From: Marinomonas fungiae
Lineage (GTDB): Bacteria > Pseudomonadota > Gammaproteobacteria > Pseudomonadales > Marinomonadaceae
Assembly (NCBI RefSeq): GCF_001418205.1
Contig: NZ_LIQF01000014.1
Span: forward strand, 1-64,000
DNA: 64,000 bases
Reading direction: 5' to 3'
The notes under the pieces were generated by a model. It was given only the letters and a program-made list of their open reading frames with translations, had not been told where the DNA came from and ran no database searches. Below, piece by piece: positions 46,848 through 55,726 of the stretch. A program made the translations under genes and the position numbers. The stretch's first letter is position 1; the number at the start of each line of letters is the position of its first letter.

Positions 46848-48262
46848 AAACATCACAGTCATCGAAACTGCGCCAAGCGGCGGATACCTATCGCACCATT
46901 TTAGATGCCCTGGAAGAATGGGTCGTCGTCGTGGATCACAACGCGCGGATCTTCTTCCTGAACCGTCCATACGCTCGCTTTTTAGGGGTTAATGCGGACG
47001 AGGTCAAAGGAAAGAAAGTCACTGATGTCATTGAAAACACGCGGATGCATATCACCATTGAAAAAGGTGTAGCTGAGCGCCTATCCATCCAAAAAATACG
47101 TGGCAGTAATATGATCGCCAGTCGTTTTCCGATTACGGATCAAGGCAAAGTCATCGGGGCTGTGGGTACGGTTATTTTCCACGACACCTATGAGTGGAAG
47201 CGTATTAACAGTCATATTAAAGCGCTACTTGCAGAGCATGAATTCCGTGCACAAGAGAAGAACTCTCAAGAATTACCCACAAGCAGCCATTACCGCTTGG
47301 CAGATATCGTCGGCGACAGCAAAGCCATTAAAGAATTGAATCAAACCATTACTCAAGTCGCGTCGGGCGATGTCACCGTCCTGTTAAGAGGCGAGTCTGG
47401 GACAGGGAAAGAGCTTTATGCTCATGCCATTCACCAACTTTCAGAGCGAGCCGATGCACCGTTTATTAAAGTGAACTGCGCTGCTATTCCTGAGAATCTT
47501 TTAGAAAGTGAACTGTTCGGCTATGAAGAAGGTGCATTTACTGGGGCCAAAAAAGGCGGTAAAGCGGGTAAGTTTCAGTTGGCACATGGCGGCACTTTGT
47601 TCTTGGATGAAATTGGCGACTTGCCCTTATCTATGCAGGCGAAGCTACTGCGCGTTCTGCAAGAGCGAGAAGTCGAGGCCGTGGGCAGCACATCACCAAG
47701 TCCCGTCAATATCCGCTTGATTACCGCCACCCATCGCCCATTAGAAACTCTGATCAAAGAAGGGACATTTCGCGAAGACCTTTATTACCGCATTAATGTC
47801 GTCAATGTCTCACTGCCACCACTGCGTGAAAGACAAGAGGACATTGCCAAATTAGCTGAGCACTTCTTACAAGCCTTGTCACGTCGAACTGGTCGTCGCG
47901 CACCAAAGCTGACAGCACAAGCCATGACTGCTCTGTTGGAATATCATTGGCCTGGTAACATACGTGAGCTGGAAAACATCTTGGAAGCGGCGTTTTTCAC
48001 GGCACGGGATCGTAAAATCCCTTTGTCACTTTTGCCCGCTAATTTACGTGATCATACGCAGTCAGAGCTTTCCGTTGTACATAATGATGGCAACGTCTAC
48101 GCAGCAACAGGCACTCTCAAAGAGCAAATGGATCGGGCTGAAAAACACGCAATCAAACAAGCACTTAGTCAATCTTTTGGTAATCGTACATTGGCTGCGA
48201 AACAGTTGGGCATTAGCAAATCCACCTTCTATGAAAAGCTAAGCAAACACCAACTAATCTAA
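46844..48262 (+). CDS. Sigma54-dependent activator with PAS domain
   Basis: The 472-residue enhancer-binding protein has an N-terminal PAS domain (about 15-120, [24 protein letters not shown]). The AAA+ domain has Walker [15 protein letters not shown], the sigma54-contact loop [12 protein letters not shown], Walker B LFLDEIGD and the R-finger region. A C-terminal Fis-type HTH ([21 protein letters not shown]) follows. There is no receiver domain, so the signal is probably a ligand at the PAS domain. The dyads at 48278-48368 and a sigma54-like promoter before the TRAP operon are the likely targets. Confidence 0.93.
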   Translation: MKTSQSSKLRQAADTYRTILDALEEWVVVVDHNARIFFLNRPYARFLGVNADEVKGKKVTDVIENTRMHITIEKGVAERLSIQKIRGSNMIASRFPITDQGKVIGAVGTVIFHDTYEWKRINSHIKALLAEHEFRAQEKNSQELPTSSHYRLADIVGDSKAIKELNQTITQVASGDVTVLLRGESGTGKELYAHAIHQLSERADAPFIKVNCAAIPENLLESELFGYEEGAFTGAKKGGKAGKFQLAHGGTLFLDEIGDLPLSMQAKLLRVLQEREVEAVGSTSPSPVNIRLITATHRPLETLIKEGTFREDLYYRINVVNVSLPPLRERQEDIAKLAEHFLQALSRRTGRRAPKLTAQAMTALLEYHWPGNIRELENILEAAFFTARDRKIPLSLLPANLRDHTQSELSVVHNDGNVYAATGTLKEQMDRAEKHAIKQALSQSFGNRTLAAKQLGISKSTFYEKLSKHQLI

Positions 48263-48277
48263 AATATCACGCATTTT

Positions 48278-48293
48278 GTCCGAATAGCCGAAC
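48278..48293. promoter_or_regulatory. Activator site UAS1 (partial dyad)
   Basis: GTCCGA-ATAG-CCGAAC is one perfect and one imperfect half-site of the GTCCGA-N4-TCGGAC dyad shared by three sites. It is 15 bases after the activator gene stop. Confidence 0.65.
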
Positions 48294-48296
48294 ACT

Positions 48297-48312
48297 ATCC
48301 GATTATTCGGAC
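48297..48312. promoter_or_regulatory. Activator site UAS2
   Basis: ATCCGA-TTAT-TCGGAC matches the dyad with one change in the left arm. Its centre is 19 bases from UAS1, so both could be bound on nearly one DNA face. Confidence 0.75.
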
Positions 48313-48352
48313 GCTCTTATTTCCTTTTTTGTCTAACAAACCATCACAAAGC

Positions 48353-48368
48353 GTCCGATTTCTCGGAC
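48353..48368. promoter_or_regulatory. Activator site UAS3 (perfect dyad)
   Basis: GTCCGA-TTTC-TCGGAC has perfect arms. It lies about 75 bases upstream of the sigma54-like element, a normal distance for enhancer-binding proteins. Confidence 0.8.
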
Positions 48369-48442
48369 CGCACCTTCTTCTAAAATCTAAAGCTCTCATA
48401 AAAAACCACCTAAAAAACTGTTTTATAATGATTTTTAATATT

Positions 48443-48457
48443 TGGCATCATTATTGA
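48443..48457 (+). promoter_or_regulatory. Sigma54-like promoter of the TRAP operon
   Basis: TGGCAT-N5-TTGA: the -24 GG is at 48444-48445 and the -12 G at 48456, with exact sigma54 spacing. The second -12 base is A instead of C, so the match is imperfect. It lies 82 bases before dctP. Confidence 0.6.
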
Positions 48458-48538
48458 TATAAACATTCTTGCTAGATAATTGCCTCCGCATTGGAATGCA
48501 TTCAGGCACTAAAACAACAATAACTATAGGATCTCATT

Positions 48539-49597
48539 ATGAAGAAAACTCTTATCGCACTGTCATGCGCGTCTGCGCTTACCCTTTCTGCCCCAACTTA
48601 TGCAGACTTCGATAAGATTCGCTGGCAAGTACCGATGTCCTTCTCTTCTACTCTAACGGCGCTTGGCGACACCATGCCAGAAGTCTCCAAAATGTTAAGT
48701 GACGCAAGTGACGGTCGAGTCAAACTGCAAGTCTTTGAACCCAATACCGTGATTCCTGCCTTGGGCGTTTTTGAAAACGTCAGCAGCGGCACCATCGATG
48801 CGGGCTATTCTTGGATGGGTTATGAATGGGGACAGGTGCCAGCTTCTGCACTATTCGGCGCAACACCTTTTGGCTTAGAGTCCAGTGAATTCACCGCATG
48901 GATGTATTTCCATGGTGGTAATGAAATGCTTAAAGACCTTTTCAAACCACATAATGTTTACCCTATTTTATGTGGCACCATCAGCCCAGAAGCAGCGGGC
49001 TGGTACCGAAATGAAATTAACACCCCCGATGACATGAAAGGGCTTAAGTTCCGCGCCGCTGGTGTGGGCGGAGAAATCATGTCAGAGCTAGGGATGTCGG
49101 TAACGGTTTTACCTGGCGGGGAACTTTATCAGGCTCTTGAAACAGGTGTTCTAGATGGTACTGAGTTCTCAATCCCAACCGTGGACCAGCAACTTGGCTT
49201 CTATCAAGTCGCCAAACACTACTATCTTCCAGGTTGGCACCAACCTAGTACAAACCAATTCTTATACATCAACCTAGATAGCTGGAATGGCCTAAACAAG
49301 CAGACTCAATCACTGATTGAGAACACCTGTATGGCCGCAAACACGTTGTCTATCGCCAAAGCAGAAGCAATGCAAGGGGCTGTGTTATCCGACTTTGAGA
49401 AAAAAGGTGTTCAACTGCATCAGTACTCACCAGAAATCCTAATGGCGTTTGAAGAAGCGACTCAAAAAGTGATGGCTCGTCGCTCAGCAAGCGACAAAGC
49501 GTTTGGTGATATTTACGCCTCTATGAAAGCATTCCAAAAAGAGCACAGCTCATGGAAGAAATTCGGCTACTTACCGCGTGATTGGGGCAATAACTAA
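48539..49597 (+). CDS. TRAP transporter solute-binding protein (DctP family, TakP-like)
   Basis: The 352-residue periplasmic protein has signal MKKTLIALSCASALTLSAPTYA. The substrate core is LKFRAAGVGGEIMSELGMSV, VLPGGELYQALETGVLDGTEF and IPTVDQQLGF. The TakP-like layout suits a small monocarboxylate. Given ato and bdhA neighbours, 3-hydroxybutyrate, acetoacetate or a short-chain acid is likely; this is inference. AGGATC lies 7 bases before the ATG. It is the first gene of the TRAP-bdhA operon. Confidence 0.9.
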   Translation: MKKTLIALSCASALTLSAPTYADFDKIRWQVPMSFSSTLTALGDTMPEVSKMLSDASDGRVKLQVFEPNTVIPALGVFENVSSGTIDAGYSWMGYEWGQVPASALFGATPFGLESSEFTAWMYFHGGNEMLKDLFKPHNVYPILCGTISPEAAGWYRNEINTPDDMKGLKFRAAGVGGEIMSELGMSVTVLPGGELYQALETGVLDGTEFSIPTVDQQLGFYQVAKHYYLPGWHQPSTNQFLYINLDSWNGLNKQTQSLIENTCMAANTLSIAKAEAMQGAVLSDFEKKGVQLHQYSPEILMAFEEATQKVMARRSASDKAFGDIYASMKAFQKEHSSWKKFGYLPRDWGNN

Positions 49598-49679
49598 GCC
49601 ACACAACACTGTGTAACGTCGTTGTAAGAGGCCAGCCTACGCTGGCCTTGTTCGCTCATTTCTGATTTGGAATTCTAGT

Positions 49680-50273
49680 ATGTCGAATCATGATAACCAC
49701 CTTGATCTGGAAGAGATCGAAGCAAAATTATCAGACACTACTTGGTCTGCCCTACCACACACAACGTTAAGCCGACGCATTGAACAAGTTATCGAAACCA
49801 TTGGACGTAACATTTCGTTTGTTTGGATTCTATTAATGCTGTTGATCGTAGCTAACGCTTTGATGCGTTATTTCTTCAGCGTCAACTTCATCGCATTAGA
49901 AGAATTGCAATGGCACCTTTATGCCGTGGGATTCATGATTGGCCTATCTTATTGTTTGATCCACGATGGTCATGTGCGTGTCGATGCCTTAGTTGAGCAC
50001 AGTCAGTTACGTACTCGGGCCATCATCGAGCTTATCGGCTTAACTCTACTGCTATTCCCGTTTTGCTTTATCGTCATTGATTACGCCATTCCTTTTATTT
50101 CTCGGGCGTATCAGCTGAATGAAGTGTCCTCTGCCCCCGGCGGATTACCCATGCGCTGGTTGATCAAATCGACCATTGTGGTGGCATTTGTATTGCTGGC
50201 ATTAGCGGCATTTTCTCGTTGGCTGCGCTGTCTCGCCTTCCTACGTCAACCCAATTCACGAACGTCTGCGTAG
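49680..50273 (+). CDS. TRAP transporter small membrane subunit (DctQ)
   Basis: The 197-residue inner-membrane subunit has a charged cytoplasmic N-terminus (about 45 residues) and four membrane segments (about 42-62, 80-100, 115-140, 160-185), as in DctQ. EELQWHLYAVGFMIGLSYCLIHDGHVRVD is the family mark. It pairs with the DctM subunit, which starts 9 bases later. Confidence 0.9.
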   Translation: MSNHDNHLDLEEIEAKLSDTTWSALPHTTLSRRIEQVIETIGRNISFVWILLMLLIVANALMRYFFSVNFIALEELQWHLYAVGFMIGLSYCLIHDGHVRVDALVEHSQLRTRAIIELIGLTLLLFPFCFIVIDYAIPFISRAYQLNEVSSAPGGLPMRWLIKSTIVVAFVLLALAAFSRWLRCLAFLRQPNSRTSA

Positions 50274-50282
50274 GAGCCAAAC

Positions 50283-51647
50283 ATGTTTGAAACATATGAA
50301 ATTCTCGTTATGGCAATGCTAGGAAGCTTCATTGCCCTGATCTTCACCGGTTTTCCTGTGGCCTGGATTTTGGCTGGGTTAGCCGTAGTCTTTAGCTGCG
50401 TAGGTATCATTGGCTACGAGTACCTTGATTGGGACACTTACTACATGACCAATTGGCGTATATACGGCACCTTTGTGCAACGTATCTACGCACAAATGAG
50501 TAATTGGGTGCTCGTGGCATTGCCCATGTTTATCTTTATGGGACTGATGCTGGAACGCTCTGGTGTCGCCGAAAAGTTAATGGTCAACTTTGTTCGACTG
50601 TTTGGCCGTTTTCGTGGTGGTTTAGGCGTTTCCGTTATCTTGATTGGCATTCTTTTCGCCGCTTCCACAGGCATCGTAGGTGCATCCGTGGTGCTGCTTG
50701 CGATGCTGTCTATGCCTGTCATGCTGCAACAGAACTATTCTAAATCCTTTGCCAGTGGCATTGTCGCCTCTTCTGGCACATTGGGGATTTTGATCCCCCC
50801 TAGCATCATGTTGATCATTATGGCGGATCAGCTGTCGCTTTCTGTTGGCAACCTCTTTATGGGAGCCTTGATACCAGGACTGATGCTGGGCTTTTTGTAT
50901 ATTGCTTACGTCATTTCTAGCGCATTTCTGAACCCGAAATCTTGTGAGTTACCCACGGATTTACCGCCTGTTACTTGGGGCCTTATCAAAGAAACCTTGC
51001 TTGCGGTATTACCACCTTTAGGCTTGATCTTAGCGGTGCTTGGCTCTATTTTCCTAGGCATTGTCTCTCCTACCGAAGCAGCAGGCGTTGGTGCTTTGGG
51101 AGCCACCCTGCTCGCGATCGTGAATAAGCGTTTTTCGTTTGAAATGCTGGCCGATGTTTGTCGTCGAACCACAGTCACTACGTCGTTTGTATTCGGCATC
51201 TTCCTAGGGGCAACCGCCTTTGCTGTGGTGCTACGTACCCTTGGTGGTGATGAGTTCATCAGTGAAATGCTGCAAAGTATCCCGCTGTCTGCGGCGGGTA
51301 TTGTGATCGTAATTTTGCTAATTACCTTCGTGGCAGGCTTCTTCCTAGATTGGTTAGAAATCAGTTTGATTTTACTGCCATTAGTCGGTCCTGTTGTGGT
51401 CGAGTTGGGCTTTGACTTGGTGTGGTTTGTGATTTTGTTCGCGCTGGCATTACAAACCTCTTTCTTAACGCCTCCGGTCGGGTTCTCACTGTTTTATCTA
51501 AAAGGTGTCGCACCACCAAATGTCACCACTCTTGATATCTACAAAGGTGTCATTCCATTTATTTTAATTCAGCTTTTAGCGGTCAGTTTGGTGTTTTACT
51601 TCCCAGATATTGTGCTGTGGCTGCCTCAATCGATGTATGGGAATTAA
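50283..51647 (+). CDS. TRAP transporter large permease (DctM)
   Basis: The 454-residue sodium-coupled permease has about 12 membrane segments, with SSGTLGILIPPSIMLIIMADQ and GIVSPTEAAGVGALGA as DctM family signatures and SFLTPPVGFSLFYLKGVAP at the C-terminal core. With DctP and DctQ it makes a complete TRAP transporter. bdhA follows after 15 bases. Confidence 0.93.
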   Translation: MFETYEILVMAMLGSFIALIFTGFPVAWILAGLAVVFSCVGIIGYEYLDWDTYYMTNWRIYGTFVQRIYAQMSNWVLVALPMFIFMGLMLERSGVAEKLMVNFVRLFGRFRGGLGVSVILIGILFAASTGIVGASVVLLAMLSMPVMLQQNYSKSFASGIVASSGTLGILIPPSIMLIIMADQLSLSVGNLFMGALIPGLMLGFLYIAYVISSAFLNPKSCELPTDLPPVTWGLIKETLLAVLPPLGLILAVLGSIFLGIVSPTEAAGVGALGATLLAIVNKRFSFEMLADVCRRTTVTTSFVFGIFLGATAFAVVLRTLGGDEFISEMLQSIPLSAAGIVIVILLITFVAGFFLDWLEISLILLPLVGPVVVELGFDLVWFVILFALALQTSFLTPPVGFSLFYLKGVAPPNVTTLDIYKGVIPFILIQLLAVSLVFYFPDIVLWLPQSMYGN

Positions 51648-51662
51648 TTTAAGAGAATCGTT

Positions 51663-52436
51663 ATGAAACATAAAACCGTTTTAATTACTGGCGCAGCCAG
51701 TGGAATTGGCCTTGAAATCGCACTAGCGTTCCTTAAACAAGGCGCCAATGTTGCCATTATCGACTTTAACCAAACTGCTTTGGATCAAGTCGCTAGGGAT
51801 CTGACCCGTTTCTCCACACAGCTTTGTTTATTGCAGAGTGACGTCACGGATGAAGTGCATTTTGAAAATGCGATGGATCGAGCCATTGAGCACTTTGGCA
51901 AAGTAGACATTTTGATCAACAACGCAGGCATTCAACATGTGGCACCGATTGAAGAGTTCCCTACTGAGCGCTATCGACAGTTAATCGACATCATGCTAAT
52001 TGCTCCGTTTGTTGCCATTAAGAAACTAATGCCATTAATGAAGGAACAAGGCTTTGGCCGTATTATCAATATGGCGTCAATCAACGGTCTAATCGGCTTC
52101 GCTGGAAAAGCGGGCTATAACTCGGCAAAACATGGTGTCATTGGTCTTACTAAAGTTGCAGCTTTGGAAGCGGCTCATTACGGTGTGACGGTCAACGCAC
52201 TATGCCCAGGCTACGTGGACACCCCGTTGGTTCGCAACCAGCTCAAAGACTTAGCCAGCACTCGCGGTGTCGCTCTAGAAGAAGTTTTAGAAGAGGTTAT
52301 CTGGCCTTTGGTGCCACAAAAGCGATTATTGGATGTGGAAGAGATCTCGGACTACTGCTTGTATTTGACCAGCGCCTCCGCGAAAGGCATCACCGGTCAA
52401 GCCGTTGTTATTGATGGTGGCTATACTTGCCAATAG
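51663..52436 (+). CDS. bdhA: 3-hydroxybutyrate dehydrogenase BdhA
   Basis: The 257-residue short-chain dehydrogenase oxidises D-3-hydroxybutyrate to acetoacetate. It has the nucleotide motif ITGAASGIGLEIA, catalytic Ser in INMASINGLIG, Tyr/Lys in YNSAKHGVIGLTK and the 3-HB signature NALCPGYVDTPLVRNQL. Its product feeds the AtoDA-AtoB genes upstream, so the TRAP operon plus the ato run form one pathway. Confidence 0.93.
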   Translation: MKHKTVLITGAASGIGLEIALAFLKQGANVAIIDFNQTALDQVARDLTRFSTQLCLLQSDVTDEVHFENAMDRAIEHFGKVDILINNAGIQHVAPIEEFPTERYRQLIDIMLIAPFVAIKKLMPLMKEQGFGRIINMASINGLIGFAGKAGYNSAKHGVIGLTKVAALEAAHYGVTVNALCPGYVDTPLVRNQLKDLASTRGVALEEVLEEVIWPLVPQKRLLDVEEISDYCLYLTSASAKGITGQAVVIDGGYTCQ

Positions 52437-52445
52437 TTTTTAGGC

Positions 52446-52484
52446 ATAGGGGACATCTTACTGCCAAAGGTAAGGCGTCCCATA
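52446..52484. terminator. Imperfect hairpin between bdhA and the EamA gene
   Basis: GGGAC-CTTAC...GTAAG-GTCCC with a 2-base internal loop on each side and flanking ATA pairing. It lies between convergent genes and probably terminates both; the T-run is poor. Confidence 0.55.
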
Positions 52485-52490
52485 GCAGAA

Positions 52491-53399
52491 TTATAGGGAG
52501 TCAACTGAGCGCTTTCTTAGCCTTGGTCGATACTCACTGATCAGCAGACCTAACACTACAAACACGCCGCCCAACATTGCCACTGCAGGTAAGCGCTCTC
52601 CTGCAATGCGACCAATGATGCCGGCCCAAACAGGCTCGCCAGCATAAATAATAGCAGCGGTAGAGGAATCCACACTGCGTTGCGCCCAGTTCATAGTAAG
52701 CTGAATACAAGCACTGGCTAAACTCAGTCCACCAATGATGCCCACTAACGCCCAAGAGAAATCAGGAAACGCAGTCTCCCCGACGATTGGCATACTGATA
52801 AAGGCAAAAACAGCGGCAAAAAACAGCTGCAAAATCGTGACATTTTTAAGGTTAACACTTGGGGCAAAGTGGCTAATCAGAATGATCTCAATGGCCAAAG
52901 CAATCGTGCTTAGGGCGGTAATGATGTGACCAAAGTTCATGGATTGTGAGCTGGAACCACCGCCAGAAAGCACCACTAATCCCATAAATGCCACTAATGC
53001 TCCGATACACGTCATGTAATGCGGGACTTTTTTGAACACCAAAAACAAGATAAATGGCACTAAAGGAACATAAAGGGCCGTAATAAATGCTGACTCACTA
53101 CTGGTGATGTATTGCATCCCCACGGTTTGAGAACCATAGCCCGCAGTAATAGAGAGCCCTATGGCTATTGCAGCAATCAGATCAGCTTTTGTCGTACGTC
53201 TTAGCGATTCGAATGACAATATCCCAATGACCAACGACGCCATCAGGAATCGGCAAGCGACAAAAAACATAGGAGAGCTTAGCGTTATGCCAAATTTCAC
53301 CACCACAAACGTCCCACCCCAGACCACTGTCACCATGAACAACGCGGTTTTAGGGCCTATCCAGCGGGCCAACCATAGCAAGACTGTGTTTTGAAACAT
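52491..53399 (-). CDS. EamA-family (DMT) transporter
   Basis: The product of about 302 residues has ten membrane segments in two EamA repeats. VTVVWGGTFVVVKFG and the second-repeat end AAIIYAGEPVWAGIIGRI are typical. Substrate unknown (metabolite or amino acid export is common). The frame is open to 53516, but that adds 39 non-conserved residues; ATG 53399 (MFQNTVLLWLA) begins the first helix. It is divergent from mesX with a 283-base gap. Confidence 0.82.
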   Translation of the reverse strand: MFQNTVLLWLARWIGPKTALFMVTVVWGGTFVVVKFGITLSSPMFFVACRFLMASLVIGILSFESLRRTTKADLIAAIAIGLSITAGYGSQTVGMQYITSSESAFITALYVPLVPFILFLVFKKVPHYMTCIGALVAFMGLVVLSGGGSSSQSMNFGHIITALSTIALAIEIILISHFAPSVNLKNVTILQLFFAAVFAFISMPIVGETAFPDFSWALVGIIGGLSLASACIQLTMNWAQRSVDSSTAAIIYAGEPVWAGIIGRIAGERLPAVAMLGGVFVVLGLLISEYRPRLRKRSVDSL

Positions 53400-53400
53400 T

Positions 53401-53412
53401 AAGAGCGCTCTT
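53401..53412. promoter_or_regulatory. Palindrome at the EamA gene start
   Basis: AAGAGCGCTCTT is a perfect 12-bp palindrome directly upstream of the EamA ATG, where the Shine-Dalgarno would be. It could be an operator or a translation-blocking hairpin. Confidence 0.4.
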
Positions 53413-53600
53413 GTACATTTTTGTAATATGACGCACAAGCTATCACAGCAACAATTCACAGATAAAGCATGTGTTAGTCGAAATAAGTTAGGCTTAATAG
53501 TTCGTCCAAGAAACAAACATTAAATAAATTCACCAAAACCTGAATATCTCAAATTTTACTCATAGTAAATCATTCTATACAGTGCCCTTATACATCGTTG

Positions 53601-53670
53601 CTGTTAAGCCACTTGGGAGAACCCCCAAGCAGGCAAGGACAAACCGGGAGTCCCTCCCAACAAGATAGGA
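53601..53670 (+). ncRNA. Candidate structured leader of mesX-mesD
   Basis: Hairpin A is CTTGGG/CCCAAG (53612-53617, 53624-53629). Hairpin B is GGGAG/CTCCC (53646-53650, 53654-53658), near the mesX Shine-Dalgarno (AGGA, 53667-53670). The 5' arm of A (TTGGGAG, 53613-53619) is also fully complementary to the 3' arm of B (CTCCCAA, 53654-53660), so two mutually exclusive folds exist, as in riboswitch leaders. I could not match it to SAM-I, SAM-II, SAH or cobalamin consensus elements. The ligand, if any, is unknown. Confidence 0.45.
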
Positions 53671-53682
53671 TGACAGATCACT

Positions 53683-54660
53683 ATGAGCCACGAATTTACT
53701 TACTCAATTTCGAAAATTCGCTTTGACGAAGACTACCAACCTTCAGCAAAAACACGCATCACCACCAACTTCGCTAACCTAGCGCGAGGTGAGCGTCGCC
53801 AGCAAAACTTGCGAGATACTTTGAGTATGATGAATAACCGCTTTAATACGCTGGCTCATTGGGACAACCCTACTGGCAACCGTTATGCCCTTGAGCTTGA
53901 TATCGTGTCGGTTGACATCGACATTGAAGGCAAAGGCGAAACTTTTCCTAGTATAGAAGTGCTAAAAACCACGATTATTGATCAGCAAACCAATGAACGT
54001 ATCGATGGACTGATTGGCAATAACTTCTCATCCTATGTGCGCGACTATGATTTTAGTGTGGTACTGCCTGAGCACAATAAAGGTCAGACCGACTTTAGCG
54101 TCCCTGAAGACTTTGGCGCGTTGCATGGCAAGATCTTCCAGCACTTTGTGCGCTCTGACGTTTACAAGACAAACTTTAAAAAGTTGCCCGTTATTTGCTT
54201 AAGTGTGTCAGAAACCAAAACCTACCAACGCACGGAAAACAAGCACCCTATTCTTGGCTACGAGTATGTGCCTAATGAATCATCGCTGACCGAAGCTTAC
54301 TTTAAGAAAATGGGGCTGCAGGTGCGCTACTTTATGCCTGCCAACAGTGCGGCACCGCTAGCGTTTTACTTCTACGGTAACCTATTAAACGATTACACCA
54401 ATTTAGAGCTGATTGGCACGATCAGTACCATGGAGACTTTCCAGAAGATCTATCGCCCAGAGATCTACAATGCCAATGCAGCAGCGGGTGAGCGCTTTAA
54501 ACCTAGCCTAAAACATCCTGATCACTCGTTAACACAGATTCAATATGACCGCGAAGAGCGCAGCCAATTAGCTGCAAAACAAGGAAAGTTTACTGAGGAG
54601 CACTTTATTAAACCTTATCAAACAATTCTTGAACAATGGTCCAGAAATATTGCCCTTTAA
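53683..54660 (+). CDS. mesX: MesX (DUF1852), partner of methionine synthase MesD
   Basis: The 325-residue DUF1852 protein starts MSHEFTYSISKIRFDEDYQPSAKTRITTNFANLARGERRQQNLR, the family mark. No known catalytic motif is visible. It is always found with the core-MetE protein MesD, and the pair has been shown in other bacteria to make methionine without folate as methyl donor, with oxygen needed. Its own job (perhaps making the donor) is not settled. A 28-base gap separates it from mesD. Confidence 0.88.
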   Translation: MSHEFTYSISKIRFDEDYQPSAKTRITTNFANLARGERRQQNLRDTLSMMNNRFNTLAHWDNPTGNRYALELDIVSVDIDIEGKGETFPSIEVLKTTIIDQQTNERIDGLIGNNFSSYVRDYDFSVVLPEHNKGQTDFSVPEDFGALHGKIFQHFVRSDVYKTNFKKLPVICLSVSETKTYQRTENKHPILGYEYVPNESSLTEAYFKKMGLQVRYFMPANSAAPLAFYFYGNLLNDYTNLELIGTISTMETFQKIYRPEIYNANAAAGERFKPSLKHPDHSLTQIQYDREERSQLAAKQGKFTEEHFIKPYQTILEQWSRNIAL

Positions 54661-54688
54661 AAATCGATAAGGAAAAGAGCTACTCATT

Positions 54689-55726
54689 ATGAAAACATTA
54701 CTCCCGACTTCTACCGCTGGCAGCCTGCCAAAACCTTCTTGGCTAGCAGAACCCGAAACACTGTGGTCGCCATGGAAACTTGCTGGCGATGAACTGATTG
54801 CAGCCAAGCAAGACGCTCTGCGCGTGGCATTACAAGAGCAAAGTCTTGCCGGAACAGACATCGTTAGCGATGGCGAACAAACGCGCCAGCATTTTGTTAC
54901 GACCTTTATCGAGCACCTCAACGGTGTCGATTTCGCAAATCGTAAAACCGTGAAGATCCGTGATCGCTACGACGCTAGCGTGCCAGTGGTCGTAAGCGAA
55001 GTATCACGACAAAAACCTGTCTTTGTCGAGGATGCTAAGTTCTTACGCCAACAAACCAAACAACCGATCAAATGGGCGCTACCGGGCCCTATGACGATGG
55101 TTGATACCCTGTATGACGACCATTACCACAGTCGTGAAAAGCTCGCTTGGGAATTCGCCAAGATTCTTAATCAGGAAGCGAAAGAGCTCGAAGCCGTGGG
55201 CGTGGATATCATCCAGTTTGATGAGCCAGCGTTTAATGTCTTCTTTGAAGAAGTGAATGATTGGGGGATTGCCTGTCTAGAGCGCGCCATTGAAGGTCTC
55301 AAATGTGAGACCGCGGTGCATATTTGCTATGGCTACGGCATCAAGGCTAATACAGACTGGAAGAAAACATTAGGCTCGGAATGGCGTCAGTACGAAGAGA
55401 TTTTCCCTAAACTACAAGCGTCTAATATCGACATTATCTCGTTGGAGTGTCACAACTCACATGTACCCATGGAGCTGATGGAGTTAGTCCGAGGCAAAAA
55501 AATCATGGTCGGCGCCATCGACGTCGCCACCAATACCATCGAAACACCTGAAGAAGTAGCGACCACACTTCGAGAAGCCCTGAAATACGTGGATGCTGAC
55601 AAGCTTTACCCATGCACCAATTGTGGCATGGCCCCTCTTTCACGCGAAGTGGCTCGCGGCAAGCTCCAAGCACTTAGCGCTGGGGCTGAAATTATTCGTA
55701 ACGAACTAGCCACTTCAAACGATTGA
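54689..55726 (+). CDS. mesD: MesD, core-MetE methionine synthase
   Basis: The 345-residue protein matches only the C-terminal zinc barrel of MetE; the N-terminal folate-binding half is absent. Zinc ligands are in VHICYGYG (His, Cys), SLECHNSH (Glu) and CTNCGMAPL (Cys). LPTSTAGSLPKPSW at the N-terminus and IQFDEPAFN resemble MetE substrate elements. It methylates homocysteine, with MesX, by a folate-independent route. It ends at two hairpins, the second a terminator. Confidence 0.92.
   Translation: MKTLLPTSTAGSLPKPSWLAEPETLWSPWKLAGDELIAAKQDALRVALQEQSLAGTDIVSDGEQTRQHFVTTFIEHLNGVDFANRKTVKIRDRYDASVPVVVSEVSRQKPVFVEDAKFLRQQTKQPIKWALPGPMTMVDTLYDDHYHSREKLAWEFAKILNQEAKELEAVGVDIIQFDEPAFNVFFEEVNDWGIACLERAIEGLKCETAVHICYGYGIKANTDWKKTLGSEWRQYEEIFPKLQASNIDIISLECHNSHVPMELMELVRGKKIMVGAIDVATNTIETPEEVATTLREALKYVDADKLYPCTNCGMAPLSREVARGKLQALSAGAEIIRNELATSND

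Noticed and set aside
53600-53645. Cobalamin riboswitch fragment (GCCACT followed by GGGAGAA and AAGCAGGC)
   Set aside because: Only a few short pieces resemble the 3' part; the long conserved 5' core is absent in the available leader.
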